64,000 nucleotides of DNA from Catellatospora sp. TT07R-123. Its GTDB lineage: Bacteria > Actinomycetota > Actinomycetes > Mycobacteriales > Micromonosporaceae. Made by a program: the position numbers and the translations under genes. Positions 1 to 8,041 of this stretch are shown here, piece after piece. Within the stretch, counting starts at the first letter, position 1. Every line of letters starts with the position of its first letter. Where the stretch lies: contig NZ_BNEM01000002.1 in NCBI RefSeq assembly GCF_018327705.1, forward strand, positions 1,116,001 through 1,180,000. The letters are read 5' to 3'. The notes under the pieces are model-generated. The model saw only the letters and a list, made by a program, of their open reading frames with translations. It searched no databases and had not been told where the DNA came from.

Positions 1-119
1 TGCGCGGGAGCCGCGGGGGTGTGGGGTTTCGCCATTCCGATGCACCAGCCATGGTCATCATGCTATTGCGCAGCCTGAACAGGCCGTCACCTGGCACGTG
101 CACAGCCCGTCAAGAGATC

Positions 120-153
120 GAGCCCGGCTCCTGATCTCTCAGGAACCGGGCTC
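120..153 (-). terminator. Hairpin terminator downstream of tRNA-fMet
   Basis: A 15-bp stem with one mismatch (arms 120-134 and 139-153, loop TCTC) lies 15 bases beyond the 3' end of the minus-strand tRNA gene. The position fits intrinsic termination of the tRNA transcript. No U-tract is obvious, which is common in GC-rich actinomycetes. Confidence 0.7.
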
Positions 154-167
154 TCAGCTGTTCTCTC

Positions 168-242
<75 letters not shown>

Positions 243-284
243 TCGGCTTGCCCAGCCTATGCCACCGCCGCCGACCGTGTCGAA

Positions 285-650
285 TCATTTACCGGCGTCC
301 TGTCCGGACTCGGGCGGCCGCGGGTGGAAGATCGACTCGATCAGCTCGCGCGCGGGGAGGGACGTCGGCGCACCAGCGGTGTCGAGCCCCGGCGCCGGGT
401 TGTCCGCCCATCCCGCGATCTGGTAGCAGTCGCCGTCGTCTCCGGTCGCCCACACCTCGGTGTCGGCCGGGCGCCAGACCACGATCGCGTCCGGCCGGTG
501 CGACAGCTCGGCCGTCATCGCGTCAGCGCCGCGGAAGGTCAGCACGACCTTGGCCGCCGCCGGGAACTCGTAGTACATCCCCTCCGGCTCGATCCACAGT
601 GCGAACGGATCGCTGCCGGGCAGCGCCGACACGGAAAGGCTGAACTCCAT
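285..650 (-). CDS. Hypothetical protein, 121 aa
   Basis: I do not recognise this protein. It is a small, probably cytoplasmic acidic protein with no signal peptide or membrane segment. Its beta-rich middle contains VVLTFRGADAM and IVVWRPADTEVWATGD, and its end is Pro/Gly-rich. It starts 21 bases after the stop of the methyltransferase gene on the same strand, so the two are probably one transcript, although no clear Shine-Dalgarno is visible. Codon positions look genuinely coding and the reverse frames look like shadows. It may be a member of the small actinobacterial Imm or hypothetical families, but nothing in the sequence proves that. Confidence 0.6.
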   Translation of the reverse strand: MEFSLSVSALPGSDPFALWIEPEGMYYEFPAAAKVVLTFRGADAMTAELSHRPDAIVVWRPADTEVWATGDDGDCYQIAGWADNPAPGLDTAGAPTSLPARELIESIFHPRPPESGQDAGK

Positions 651-671
651 CGGTGTATCGTCGCACGTGGA

Positions 672-1301
672 TCAGCGGTGGGCGATCACGATCGCGCTCG
701 GGGTGTCGGTGGGGCCGAACCGCAGCTGCGCCTGCACGGTGAACCCCGCCTCGCGCAGCAGTTCCGCCACCCGCTCCGGCTGGCGGCGGTACACGTGCAC
801 GTGCATCGGATGTCCGCCGTAGCCCTCGGTCTTCAGCCGCGACGTGTCACCGGCGTGGAAGCCCAGCAGCAGCGGCGCCCCGGGCCGCAGCACCCGCCGG
901 AACTGCGTGAACACCCCCGGCACCGCCTCGTCGGGTACGTGGATCAGCGACCAGGACGCGAGCAGCCCGCCCACCGACCCGTCCGCCAGCACGAGGTCCG
1001 TCATCGAGCCGACCTCGAACCTCAGCCCGGGGTGCTCGCGCCGGGCGATCTCGATCATCCCGGGCGACAGGTCGATGCCGACCGGGTCGAGCCCGAGCCC
1101 GTGCAGGTACGCGGTGACGTGCCCCGGCCCGCAGCCGACGTCGGCCACCGTCCCGCCCCCGGCGGTCTGCACTAGTTCGGCGAACAGCGCCAGCATCGAC
1201 CGCAGGTACGGCTCCCGCGCCAGCGCCCCGCTCACGAAGTCGGCGTAGCTCTGCGCGACCGTGTCGTACGAGGTGCGGGTGTCCGCCAGCCAACCATCCA
1301 C
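672..1301 (-). CDS. Class I SAM-dependent methyltransferase, 209 aa
   Basis: This is a small Rossmann-fold methyltransferase of the type 11/25 kind. Motif I is VADVGCGPGHVTAYL, followed by the acidic GIDLSPGMIEIAR, the post-II segment LLASWSLIHVPD and the late motif RRVLRPGAPLLLGFH. The substrate cannot be told from sequence. I place the start at the GTG of VDGWLADTRTSYD because that is where family similarity begins; a longer reading upstream would run into a palindromic repeat. It is divergent from the NUDIX regulator and followed by a small hypothetical gene. Confidence 0.8.
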   Translation of the reverse strand: MDGWLADTRTSYDTVAQSYADFVSGALAREPYLRSMLALFAELVQTAGGGTVADVGCGPGHVTAYLHGLGLDPVGIDLSPGMIEIARREHPGLRFEVGSMTDLVLADGSVGGLLASWSLIHVPDEAVPGVFTQFRRVLRPGAPLLLGFHAGDTSRLKTEGYGGHPMHVHVYRRQPERVAELLREAGFTVQAQLRFGPTDTPSAIVIAHR

Positions 1302-1350
1302 GGTCGAACACCGTACCCGACAGTGTGCGAGGCGGCCCCAGACCAGCCGA

Positions 1351-1404
1351 GTTGCCGGGCAGTCGGGCGAAAGCGGGGCGCGATACGACCGATTGCCCGG
1401 CAAC
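1351..1404. repeat. Palindromic intergenic repeat, family A, copy 1
   Basis: This inverted repeat has arms reading GTTGCCGGGCAGTCGG and CCGATTGCCCGGCAAC, with 15 of 16 bases pairing. It lies in the gap between the methyltransferase and NUDIX regulator genes. The arms match two longer copies at 14596-14658 and 14992-15050, so it is a dispersed REP/MITE-like element rather than a local terminator. The core between the arms differs from the other two copies. Confidence 0.75.
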
Positions 1405-1460
1405 TTGCGGTGGGCTCCGCCACCCGGTACAGGGCGTCGGCAGGTGATCTTGAACTTATT

Positions 1461-1510
1461 TGTCCTATTGAAACATACATAAGGCGACTTGTGTTTGTGT
1501 CAATAGGACA
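1461..1510. promoter_or_regulatory. Candidate NrtR operator (autoregulatory)
   Basis: Two inverted 19-base arms (1461-1479 and 1492-1510; 17 of 19 match, outer core TGTCCTATTGA / TCAATAGGACA) flank a 12-base spacer 20 bases upstream of the NUDIX regulator start. The palindrome is AT-rich against a GC-rich background. NrtR-type regulators commonly bind palindromes next to their own gene. The inner half TCAATAGGACAG resembles TCTATTGGACAG at 2731-2742 (10 of 12). Confidence 0.6.
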
Positions 1511-1530
1511 GGAACATTAGGCTGGCGCGC

Positions 1531-2241
1531 ATGAACCGAGACCATCTCTACCTGCGACTCGCCGTAGACCTGGCCATCCTCACCGTGCGGGACGGCGTGC
1601 TGAACGTGCTCGCGATCGAGCGGGCCAAACCGCCGTTCCAAGACCAGGCCGCCCTGCCCGGCGGCTTCCTGCGCGAAGGAGAGGACCTGGTCCAGGCCGC
1701 CTGGCGCGAACTTCGCGAGGAGACCGCACTGGACGGCGAGACTCTGCACCTGGAGCAGTTGGGCATCTTCGGCGCCCCGGACCGCGACCCGCGCGGCCGG
1801 GTCGTCAGCGTCGCCTACCTCGCGCTGGCACCGAACCTGCCCGTGCCCACCGCCGGCTCCGACGCCAGCGCGGCCCAGTGGCGCCCCGTGGCCGACGTGA
1901 CCGGGTGCCTGGCCTTCGACCACGACGAGATCCTGGCGGTCGCGCTCGAACGCGCACGTTCGCGGCTGGAGTTCACGACGCTGGCCACGGCGTTCTGCGA
2001 CAAGGAATTCACCATGGGCGACCTGCGCGAGGTCTACCAGGTCGTCTGGGGTGAACCGGTGGACCCGCGCAACTTCAGCCGCAAGGTCCTCAACACCGAG
2101 GGTTTCGTGGAACCCAGCGGCGGACGCCGGGCCCAGGACACGGGCCGGCCTGCCGCCCTGTACCGGCGCGGCCCCGCCGCCCGCCTCAATCCCCCGATCC
2201 TGCGGCACGGCACGGACCGGTCGAGCCTGCCCACGCCGTAG
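1531..2241 (+). CDS. NUDIX-winged-helix transcriptional regulator (NrtR family)
   Basis: The protein is 236 aa. The N-terminal NUDIX domain carries a nearly complete Nudix box at residues 45-67 (G45, E51, R59-E60, E63-E64; the usual late Gly is Ala). The C-terminal winged helix has the family signature FTMGDLREVYQVVWGEPVD, followed by RNFSRKVL and GRPAALYRRG. NrtR proteins sense ADP-ribose-type or sugar-derived ligands and repress nearby operons. The intact box leaves hydrolase activity possible. A strong palindrome precedes the gene, and a related half-site lies in the promoter region of the biosynthetic locus, so it is the best candidate for a local regulator. The effector is unknown. Confidence 0.85.
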   Translation: MNRDHLYLRLAVDLAILTVRDGVLNVLAIERAKPPFQDQAALPGGFLREGEDLVQAAWRELREETALDGETLHLEQLGIFGAPDRDPRGRVVSVAYLALAPNLPVPTAGSDASAAQWRPVADVTGCLAFDHDEILAVALERARSRLEFTTLATAFCDKEFTMGDLREVYQVVWGEPVDPRNFSRKVLNTEGFVEPSGGRRAQDTGRPAALYRRGPAARLNPPILRHGTDRSSLPTP

Positions 2242-2297
2242 CGCCGCGGGGCACCGCCGGCGCGCGGCGCCACTGGCGAATCAGGCGGCAGGCCGTG

Positions 2298-2339
2298 CCG
2301 GGAGCCCTGGACGCCGAGCACTCGGGCCGGGGCTCCCGG
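2298..2339. terminator. Bidirectional terminator between convergent genes
   Basis: A 13-bp hairpin with one mismatch (arms CCGGGAGCCCTGG and CCGGGGCTCCCGG, 16-base loop) lies between the 3' ends of the convergent regulator and carrier protein genes. Confidence 0.6.
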
Positions 2340-2347
2340 GTGAGTGG

Positions 2348-2614
2348 TCAGTCGGCCGCGGCGGCCGCGGTCTCCAGGCGCGCGGCGACGGCGGCGCAGA
2401 GCTCGCCGACGGTCGAGACGGCCAGCGCCTCAGCCTCGTCGTCGTCGAAGCGCACCCCGTAGCGCTCCTCCACTCGCACCGTGAGCTCGGCCAGGGCCAG
2501 CGACTCCAGGTCCGCGCCGGCCGGCCCGAGGGTCGTGTCATCGTCGATGCCCGTGACGTCGTACTTCATCTCGACGAGCGAGTCGAGGACGAACTGGCGG
2601 ATCTCGTTGGTCAT
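2348..2614 (-). CDS. Freestanding acyl carrier protein (ACP1), 88 aa
   Basis: This is a discrete carrier protein. The phosphopantetheine serine is S38 in GADLESLALAEL, where the usual DSL reads ESL. It is preceded by an acidic loop (DDDTTLGP) and followed by the acidic helix EERYGVRFDDDEAE, typical of type II ACPs. GGAGCAGG upstream is a plausible ribosome-binding site. It diverges from the DrrAB transporter, and the shared 300-base region holds a candidate operator. It probably carries acyl or aminoacyl intermediates of the adjacent freestanding condensation and KAS-like enzymes. Its partner enzyme cannot be assigned from sequence. Confidence 0.85.
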   Translation of the reverse strand: MTNEIRQFVLDSLVEMKYDVTGIDDDTTLGPAGADLESLALAELTVRVEERYGVRFDDDEAEALAVSTVGELCAAVAARLETAAAAAD

Positions 2615-2710
2615 GGGACCTGCTCCCTAACTGATGTGACATGACCGCGGCGTGTCGGAGCCGCATGCCGGCCCGGTCCTCCTTGACCGCGGCCGTCGGT
2701 CAGAGCGGTT

Positions 2711-2750
2711 TGTCCAGATCGAGCTACGTCTCTATTGGACAGAGAACGTA
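2711..2750. promoter_or_regulatory. Candidate operator in the ACP1/transporter divergent promoter
   Basis: The 301-base gap between ACP1 and the transporter is the divergent control region. TGTCCA (2711-2716) is inverted against TTGGACA (2735-2741). The latter also sits in a longer hairpin whose arms read TACGTCTCT and AGAGAACGTA (2725-2750). The half-site TCTATTGGACAG matches the regulator's own operator at 10 of 12 bases. Another palindrome, ACCAT-4-ATGGT, lies at 2773-2786. The segment is less GC-rich than its surroundings, as expected of a promoter. Confidence 0.45.
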
Positions 2751-2915
2751 CACGGCCGTCGCTGGGAGCGCTACCATGACGATGGTTAGTTTTTCGATCG
2801 TTCATACGAAGTCGGCTCGTGCATACGTTTCCATATGGGCATTCACCGTTGCGTGGGCTGCCGGACGGCCCTACGCTGACCTCCGCTCGGACCCCGGCGG
2901 CTACAGGAGCCCACC

Positions 2916-3872
<957 letters not shown>

Positions 3873-3882
3873 GGAGACACCT

Positions 3883-4647
3883 GTGCGACTGCTCCGTGAC
3901 ACCTGGCTGCTGTTCCAGCGGCAGCTGCTGCTGATGTGGCGTACCCCCATGTGGTTGTTCTTCGCCATCGCCCAGCCGGTGACCTACCTGTTCCTGTTCA
4001 CCCCGTTCCTGCAGAAGGCGCTGGCGCCGATGGGCGCGCAGTCGATCTCCGACGTCTACAACATCTACGTGCCCGGCCTGCTGGTGGTGATGTGCTTCTA
4101 CACCGGCCTGTTCGCGGGGTTCGGGCTGCTGGCCGAGGTGCGCATGGGCATCCTCGAACGCGCCCGGGTCACCCCGGTGAGCCGGTCGGCGCTGCTGCTC
4201 GGCCGGGCCGCCCGCGACGTCGCCTCGATGCTGGTCCAGTGCGCGCTCATCACCGCGATCTCGTTCCCGTTCGGGCTCACGGTGCCGCTGCCCAACCTGC
4301 TCGTGGCGTACGTGCTGCTCACCGTCATCGGCCTGATGGCCACCGCGATCTCCTACGACATCGCGCTGACCATCAAGAACGAGGGCGCCCTCGGCTCGCT
4401 GCTCAACACCATCGGCCAGCCGATCGCGCTGCTGGCCGGGGTGCTGCTGCCGCTGGCGATCGCCCCGACGTGGATCCAGCAGCTCGCGCTGCTCAACCCG
4501 TTCTCCTGGGCCACCAACAGCGTCCGGGCCCTGTTCTGGGGGCAGCTGAGCGACCCGGTCATCTGGCAGGGCGCCGCCATCGTGTCAGTCCTCGCGGTGC
4601 TGACGGTGGTCCTCTCGACGCGCCTGTACTCCCGCAACATCCGCTGA
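3883..4647 (+). CDS. ABC-2 type permease (DrrB-like)
   Basis: The 254-aa integral membrane protein has about six hydrophobic segments, including WLFFAIAQPVTYLFLF near residue 25 and LLNTIGQPIALLAGVLLPLAI near 170. The ABC-2 signature region is NPFSWATNSVRALFWG near the C-terminus. The GTG start is preceded by GGAG just after the ATPase stop. With the upstream ATPase it forms a two-gene exporter. Its last 63 bases overlap the 3' end of the convergent KAS-like gene, so the two transcripts are antisense at their ends. Confidence 0.92.
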   Translation: MRLLRDTWLLFQRQLLLMWRTPMWLFFAIAQPVTYLFLFTPFLQKALAPMGAQSISDVYNIYVPGLLVVMCFYTGLFAGFGLLAEVRMGILERARVTPVSRSALLLGRAARDVASMLVQCALITAISFPFGLTVPLPNLLVAYVLLTVIGLMATAISYDIALTIKNEGALGSLLNTIGQPIALLAGVLLPLAIAPTWIQQLALLNPFSWATNSVRALFWGQLSDPVIWQGAAIVSVLAVLTVVLSTRLYSRNIR

Positions 4648-5472
4648 CCAGCCCGTGAACGCGGCCACCGACAGGTAGCGCAGCAGCGGGTCGTAGTCGG
4701 CGACCAGGACCTGGCCCGCGTCCGGTTCGGCCGCCAGCTCCCACCACGCGCCCGTGTGCGGGCGGCCCGGCCCGGCCGCCCGCACCGGCAGCGGGGTCAG
4801 TCCGCCGGCCGCGGCGGCCAGCCCCGCCCCGAGCACCACCCGCACCCCGTCCCCGGCCGCCGCCACCTGCTCGGCGAGCAGCTCGGCGGCCTGCCCCGGC
4901 CCGACGTCCGGATGCTGGGCGAGCGACCGCAGCCGGGTCGGGCCGGTGCGCTCGCACAGCAGCGCCACGGCCGCGGGCCCGTCCGGCACGGCCGCCGACG
5001 GCCCGACCGGATACGGCACCGCGGCCTGCTCCACGACCAGCACCAGCGCCCGGTCGCAGCCCCCGCCGCCCAGGTAGTCCCGGGCCAGCCGCAGGCCGGT
5101 GAAGGCCGCCGCCGTGCCCTGGTCGCACACCGCGAACGCCAGCGGTCCGCCGGGGCAGACATGGCTCAGGTATGTGGCGGTGGCCCGGCCCGGCCGCAGA
5201 TCCGGCACGGCGAACGCGAGCACGAGCAGGTTCACCGGCTCGTGCCCGCCGACCGCGGCCGCGATCAGCTCCGCGGCCATCTCGCCGTACGTGTGCCCGG
5301 GACCGGCGTCGGTCGCCGCCAGCCCGTACGGAGCGACCAGGTCGGCGGTGAACACGGCCAGGGCGGCCAGGTGCTCCGGCGGCAGGGGCGGCGCGGCGCC
5401 GAACGCCTGCCGCCGCACCCGGCTCAGGGCCAGGCCGCCACCGGACGGGGACGGGGTGCCGGCGGTGAACAT
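4585..5472 (-). CDS. Degenerate thiolase-fold / KAS-like protein
   Basis: The 295-aa protein aligns with the N-terminal half of the KAS III-like enzyme encoded two genes upstream. FAVCDQGTAAAFTGLRLA matches FTVTQQACASGLQAIDAA, and RALVLVVEQ matches DALALVVAGE. The catalytic cysteine position is Thr (T120), and the downstream active-site His/Asn region is not recognisable, so it should not be a condensing enzyme on its own. An analogy is the chain-length-factor partner of type II ketosynthases, which suggests a heterodimer with the KAS III-like protein (inference). Its ATG overlaps the ACP2 stop in TGATG, implying coupled translation. It closes the seven-gene minus-strand operon. Confidence 0.65.
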   Translation of the reverse strand: MFTAGTPSPSGGGLALSRVRRQAFGAAPPLPPEHLAALAVFTADLVAPYGLAATDAGPGHTYGEMAAELIAAAVGGHEPVNLLVLAFAVPDLRPGRATATYLSHVCPGGPLAFAVCDQGTAAAFTGLRLARDYLGGGGCDRALVLVVEQAAVPYPVGPSAAVPDGPAAVALLCERTGPTRLRSLAQHPDVGPGQAAELLAEQVAAAGDGVRVVLGAGLAAAAGGLTPLPVRAAGPGRPHTGAWWELAAEPDAGQVLVADYDPLLRYLSVAAFTGWSADVAGVQARREDHRQHRED

Positions 5473-5741
5473 CAGGCGACCGCGTGGCCGGCCACGTAGT
5501 CGGCCAGCGTCGCGACCGTCTGCACGTGCTCCTCGTCGAACTCCTCGACGTCGATCTGGATCTCCAGCTCGTCCTCCAGGGCCAGCAGCAGCTCCAGCGT
5601 CGAGGCCGAACCGAGGTCCAGCTCCATCAGGTCGGTCTGCTCCGACACCCCGGGCAGCTCGTGCTTGACGATCCGGGGCAGCAGGCCGCAGATGCTCTCG
5701 GCGACCCGCCGGCGCAGCTCGCCGTCGATCTGTGTGGTCAA
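5472..5741 (-). CDS. Acyl carrier protein with atypical attachment site (ACP2)
   Basis: The 89-aa carrier protein lies between the two KAS-like genes. The acidic body ALEDELEIQIDVEEFDEEHVQT is typical of ACP helices II-III. The attachment motif is unusual: measuring back from the conserved Glu-Leu of helix II, the serine is S45 and the canonical DSL reads GSA. The start is taken as TTG, because AGGAG lies five bases upstream and there are 11 bases between this codon and the previous stop; no ATG or GTG fits. It probably works with the flanking KAS-like pair. It needs confirmation that it is phosphopantetheinylated. Confidence 0.75.
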   Translation of the reverse strand: MTTQIDGELRRRVAESICGLLPRIVKHELPGVSEQTDLMELDLGSASTLELLLALEDELEIQIDVEEFDEEHVQTVATLADYVAGHAVA

Positions 5742-5752
5742 CGTGTCTCCTG

Positions 5753-6673
5753 TCAGTGTTCGAACACCATGGCTGAGAAGGTCGCGCCCCGGCCCGCGCC
5801 GGCCGCGGCGACGACGTACCGGTCCCCCGGGCGCAGCCGGTCCCGCGCCGTCTCGTAGTTGATGAAGGCGTCCGCGCAGAACACGTGCCCGTAGCGGGCG
5901 ATGTTGTCCAGCACGACCCGGGCGGTCGGCACACCGAGGCGCCGGCACACCTTCTGCCACGAGATGAGGTTCACGTTGTGCGGCAGGATCAGCGCGACGT
6001 CGTCCAGGCCGATCCCGGCCCGCTCCACCGCCGCCGCGACCGCCTCGGCGAGGCTGTTCGGGTACTGCCGCTGGAACACCGCCGCCACGTCGGCGTGCTC
6101 GCCGTCGAACTCGCCGTGCATGCTGCTCGCGTACGACAGCAGCCGGTCGCGCGGTCCCGTGGCCGCGACCAGGCAGGCCGCGCTGCCCTCGCCGAACACC
6201 GACGTCTCCGGCAGCAGCCGCGACTCGGCCGTGAACGTCTTCTCCCCCGCCACCACCAGCGCCAGCGCGTCCGGGTCGGGGTCGCCCGCCAGCAGGCGTC
6301 CGGCCGCGTCGATCGCCTGCAACCCCGACGCGCACGCCTGCTGGGTCACCGTGAACGCGACCGCCCGGTCCAGGCCCAGCTTCGCGCACAGCTCGTGCAG
6401 CGGGTTGGCCGGATACGGCGCGCCGACCGGGATCGCGCGGGCGTAGACCACGTACCGCACGCGGTGCTCCTGCCCGCGCAGCGCGTCGAGCCGGGTCGCG
6501 GCGGCCAGCAGCAGGTCGAGCAGGCTCCCGTCGTCGCGGCGGATCTCGGCCAGCCCGTGGTACCGCTTGAAGATCTTCACGTCCATCGCGGACAGTCCCA
6601 GCTGCTCACCCAGCTCCTCGACCGGCACCCGCCGCCGCGGCAGGTACGTCGCCACCGCCGCCAGCGCCGTCAC
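5753..6673 (-). CDS. 3-oxoacyl-ACP synthase III-like enzyme
   Basis: The 306-aa protein has the KAS III (FabH) fold: nucleophile Cys114 in QQACASGL, a GEGSAACLV segment, and the His motif as LPHNVN with H232. The third residue of the Cys-His-Asn triad is altered: the usual GNTSA-like motif reads RYGHVFCAD, putting His263 where Asn is expected. KAS III-like proteins with changed triads include acyltransferases that make esters instead of C-C bonds, so the reaction may be acyl transfer (inference). The GTG start overlaps the preceding condensation gene stop in GTGA. Confidence 0.8.
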   Translation of the reverse strand: MTALAAVATYLPRRRVPVEELGEQLGLSAMDVKIFKRYHGLAEIRRDDGSLLDLLLAAATRLDALRGQEHRVRYVVYARAIPVGAPYPANPLHELCAKLGLDRAVAFTVTQQACASGLQAIDAAGRLLAGDPDPDALALVVAGEKTFTAESRLLPETSVFGEGSAACLVAATGPRDRLLSYASSMHGEFDGEHADVAAVFQRQYPNSLAEAVAAAVERAGIGLDDVALILPHNVNLISWQKVCRRLGVPTARVVLDNIARYGHVFCADAFINYETARDRLRPGDRYVVAAAGAGRGATFSAMVFEH

Positions 6674-8019
6674 GACGCCACCGCGTCCAGCGCGGCGTCC
6701 ACGGCCGTCGCCTCCATCCGGCGCAGCAGCTCCGCCGCGGCGGCCCGGCCCAGGTAAGCGGTGTCGATCTGGACCAGGGCGGTCAGCGCGGCCGGATGCG
6801 GGTCCACATGGATCATCAGCAGCTGGTGCAGGCCCTCGACCTCCTTCCAGTCCGCGCGGGTGGCGGCCAGCGCGCCGCGGACCGCGCCGCGCGAGGGCGG
6901 CGGGCCGACCGCGGTGTCCTCGCCGCGCCGGTCGTTGAACATGCAGCGCAGGTCGAAGGCGACCCCGCGCTCCTGCCCGATCCGCGCCACCTGCGCGTCG
7001 CCGTCGCCCGGGGCGTAGTAGGCGTGCTTCTGCGCGGTGAGCAGGCGGCGCCGGGCCGCCCGGACCAGGTCGTCGAAGCCGCCGGTGATCTCCAGGGTGC
7101 ACAGCCCGAGCTGCGCCATCGGGCCCGCCGCACCGGCCAGCCCGGGGCGGAACCGGTTGTTGACGGTGATCGTCGTCGCGACGTGGTCGACGCCGGTCAC
7201 CGAGGCCAGGGCGTCGGCGAACGCCGCGTACAGCACGGCGCCGGTCTGCGCGCCGAGCCGGGCGGCCACCGACCGCAGCGCCAGGTGCAGCGCCTCGGAG
7301 GAGTAGTTCACCTCCCAGAACCGGCCCGGGTAGCGGTCGCCGCTGTCGCGCGGGGTCGCGGCCGGGAACATCGTCGGGGGCATGACCCGCAGCCGGGTCT
7401 CCCAGTACCGCAGCGCGGCCTCGTTCTGCCGCTGCCCGGCCGGGGTCTGCTGGAGCCGGGCCTGGGCCAGCGGTTGCAGGCCGGGCGGGCGGGGCGGCTG
7501 CCCGGTGACGGCGTCGCGGTCGCGCAGGTCCTCGAACATGGCCATGGCGCTGGTCGGGTCCGCGACGTGGTGCGCCATGGCGACCACGGCGTGGGTGAGC
7601 ACCCCCTCGTGGCGGACCAGGGCCCAGCGCATCGGCCACTCGTGCTCGTAGTCGAAGACGTCGGCGGTGTAGCGCAGCGCGACCTGCTCGGCGACCTCGT
7701 CGGGGTGGCGGCCGCCGGTGTCGTACACCTCGATCCCGGCCGTCCCGGACCCGTGCACGACCTGGAGGGTGCGCCCGTCCGGGGTGAACTCCAGCAGGGT
7801 CCGCATGACCTCGTAGCGGCTCAGGTAGAAGCCGTACTCGTCGACGAACTCGGCCGGGTCGGCACCGGGCGGCAGCGGCCGCACCGCGGTCATGGTCAGC
7901 GACACCCCGGAGTCGACCATGCCCTGCCAGACCGACTGCTGGCCCCAGCTCAGCGGGCCGGTCCCGGCCCCGTCGCCCGCGAACGGGACGGGGATGCGCT
8001 CGCTTGCCACGATGTCCAT
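6670..8019 (-). CDS. Freestanding condensation-domain protein C1
   Basis: At 449 aa this is one complete condensation domain of the chloramphenicol acetyltransferase-like superfamily, with no adenylation or carrier domain attached. The family opening is LSWGQQSVWQGM and a late motif is TVNNRFRPGLA. The active site reads HHVADP (H150-H151, D154), one residue shorter than canonical HHxxxDG; the catalytic second His is kept. AAGGAG precedes the ATG. It is a close paralogue of the next two condensation proteins (8042-9388 and 18056-19405). Such an enzyme would join two carrier-bound acyl or aminoacyl units, or acylate a soluble nucleophile; the substrates are unknown. Confidence 0.85.
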   Translation of the reverse strand: MDIVASERIPVPFAGDGAGTGPLSWGQQSVWQGMVDSGVSLTMTAVRPLPPGADPAEFVDEYGFYLSRYEVMRTLLEFTPDGRTLQVVHGSGTAGIEVYDTGGRHPDEVAEQVALRYTADVFDYEHEWPMRWALVRHEGVLTHAVVAMAHHVADPTSAMAMFEDLRDRDAVTGQPPRPPGLQPLAQARLQQTPAGQRQNEAALRYWETRLRVMPPTMFPAATPRDSGDRYPGRFWEVNYSSEALHLALRSVAARLGAQTGAVLYAAFADALASVTGVDHVATTITVNNRFRPGLAGAAGPMAQLGLCTLEITGGFDDLVRAARRRLLTAQKHAYYAPGDGDAQVARIGQERGVAFDLRCMFNDRRGEDTAVGPPPSRGAVRGALAATRADWKEVEGLHQLLMIHVDPHPAALTALVQIDTAYLGRAAAAELLRRMEATAVDAALDAVAS

Positions 8020-8041
8020 CTGCGCGTCTCCTTCGGACTGG

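Noticed and set aside
1461-1510. The inverted repeat before the NUDIX gene as a terminator
   Set aside because: It lies upstream of both divergent genes, is AT-rich and not at a gene end, so an operator is more likely.
2773-2786. ACCAT-4-ATGGT palindrome as a TetR operator
   Set aside because: No TetR gene is near the locus and the palindrome is short; it is mentioned only as part of the control region.
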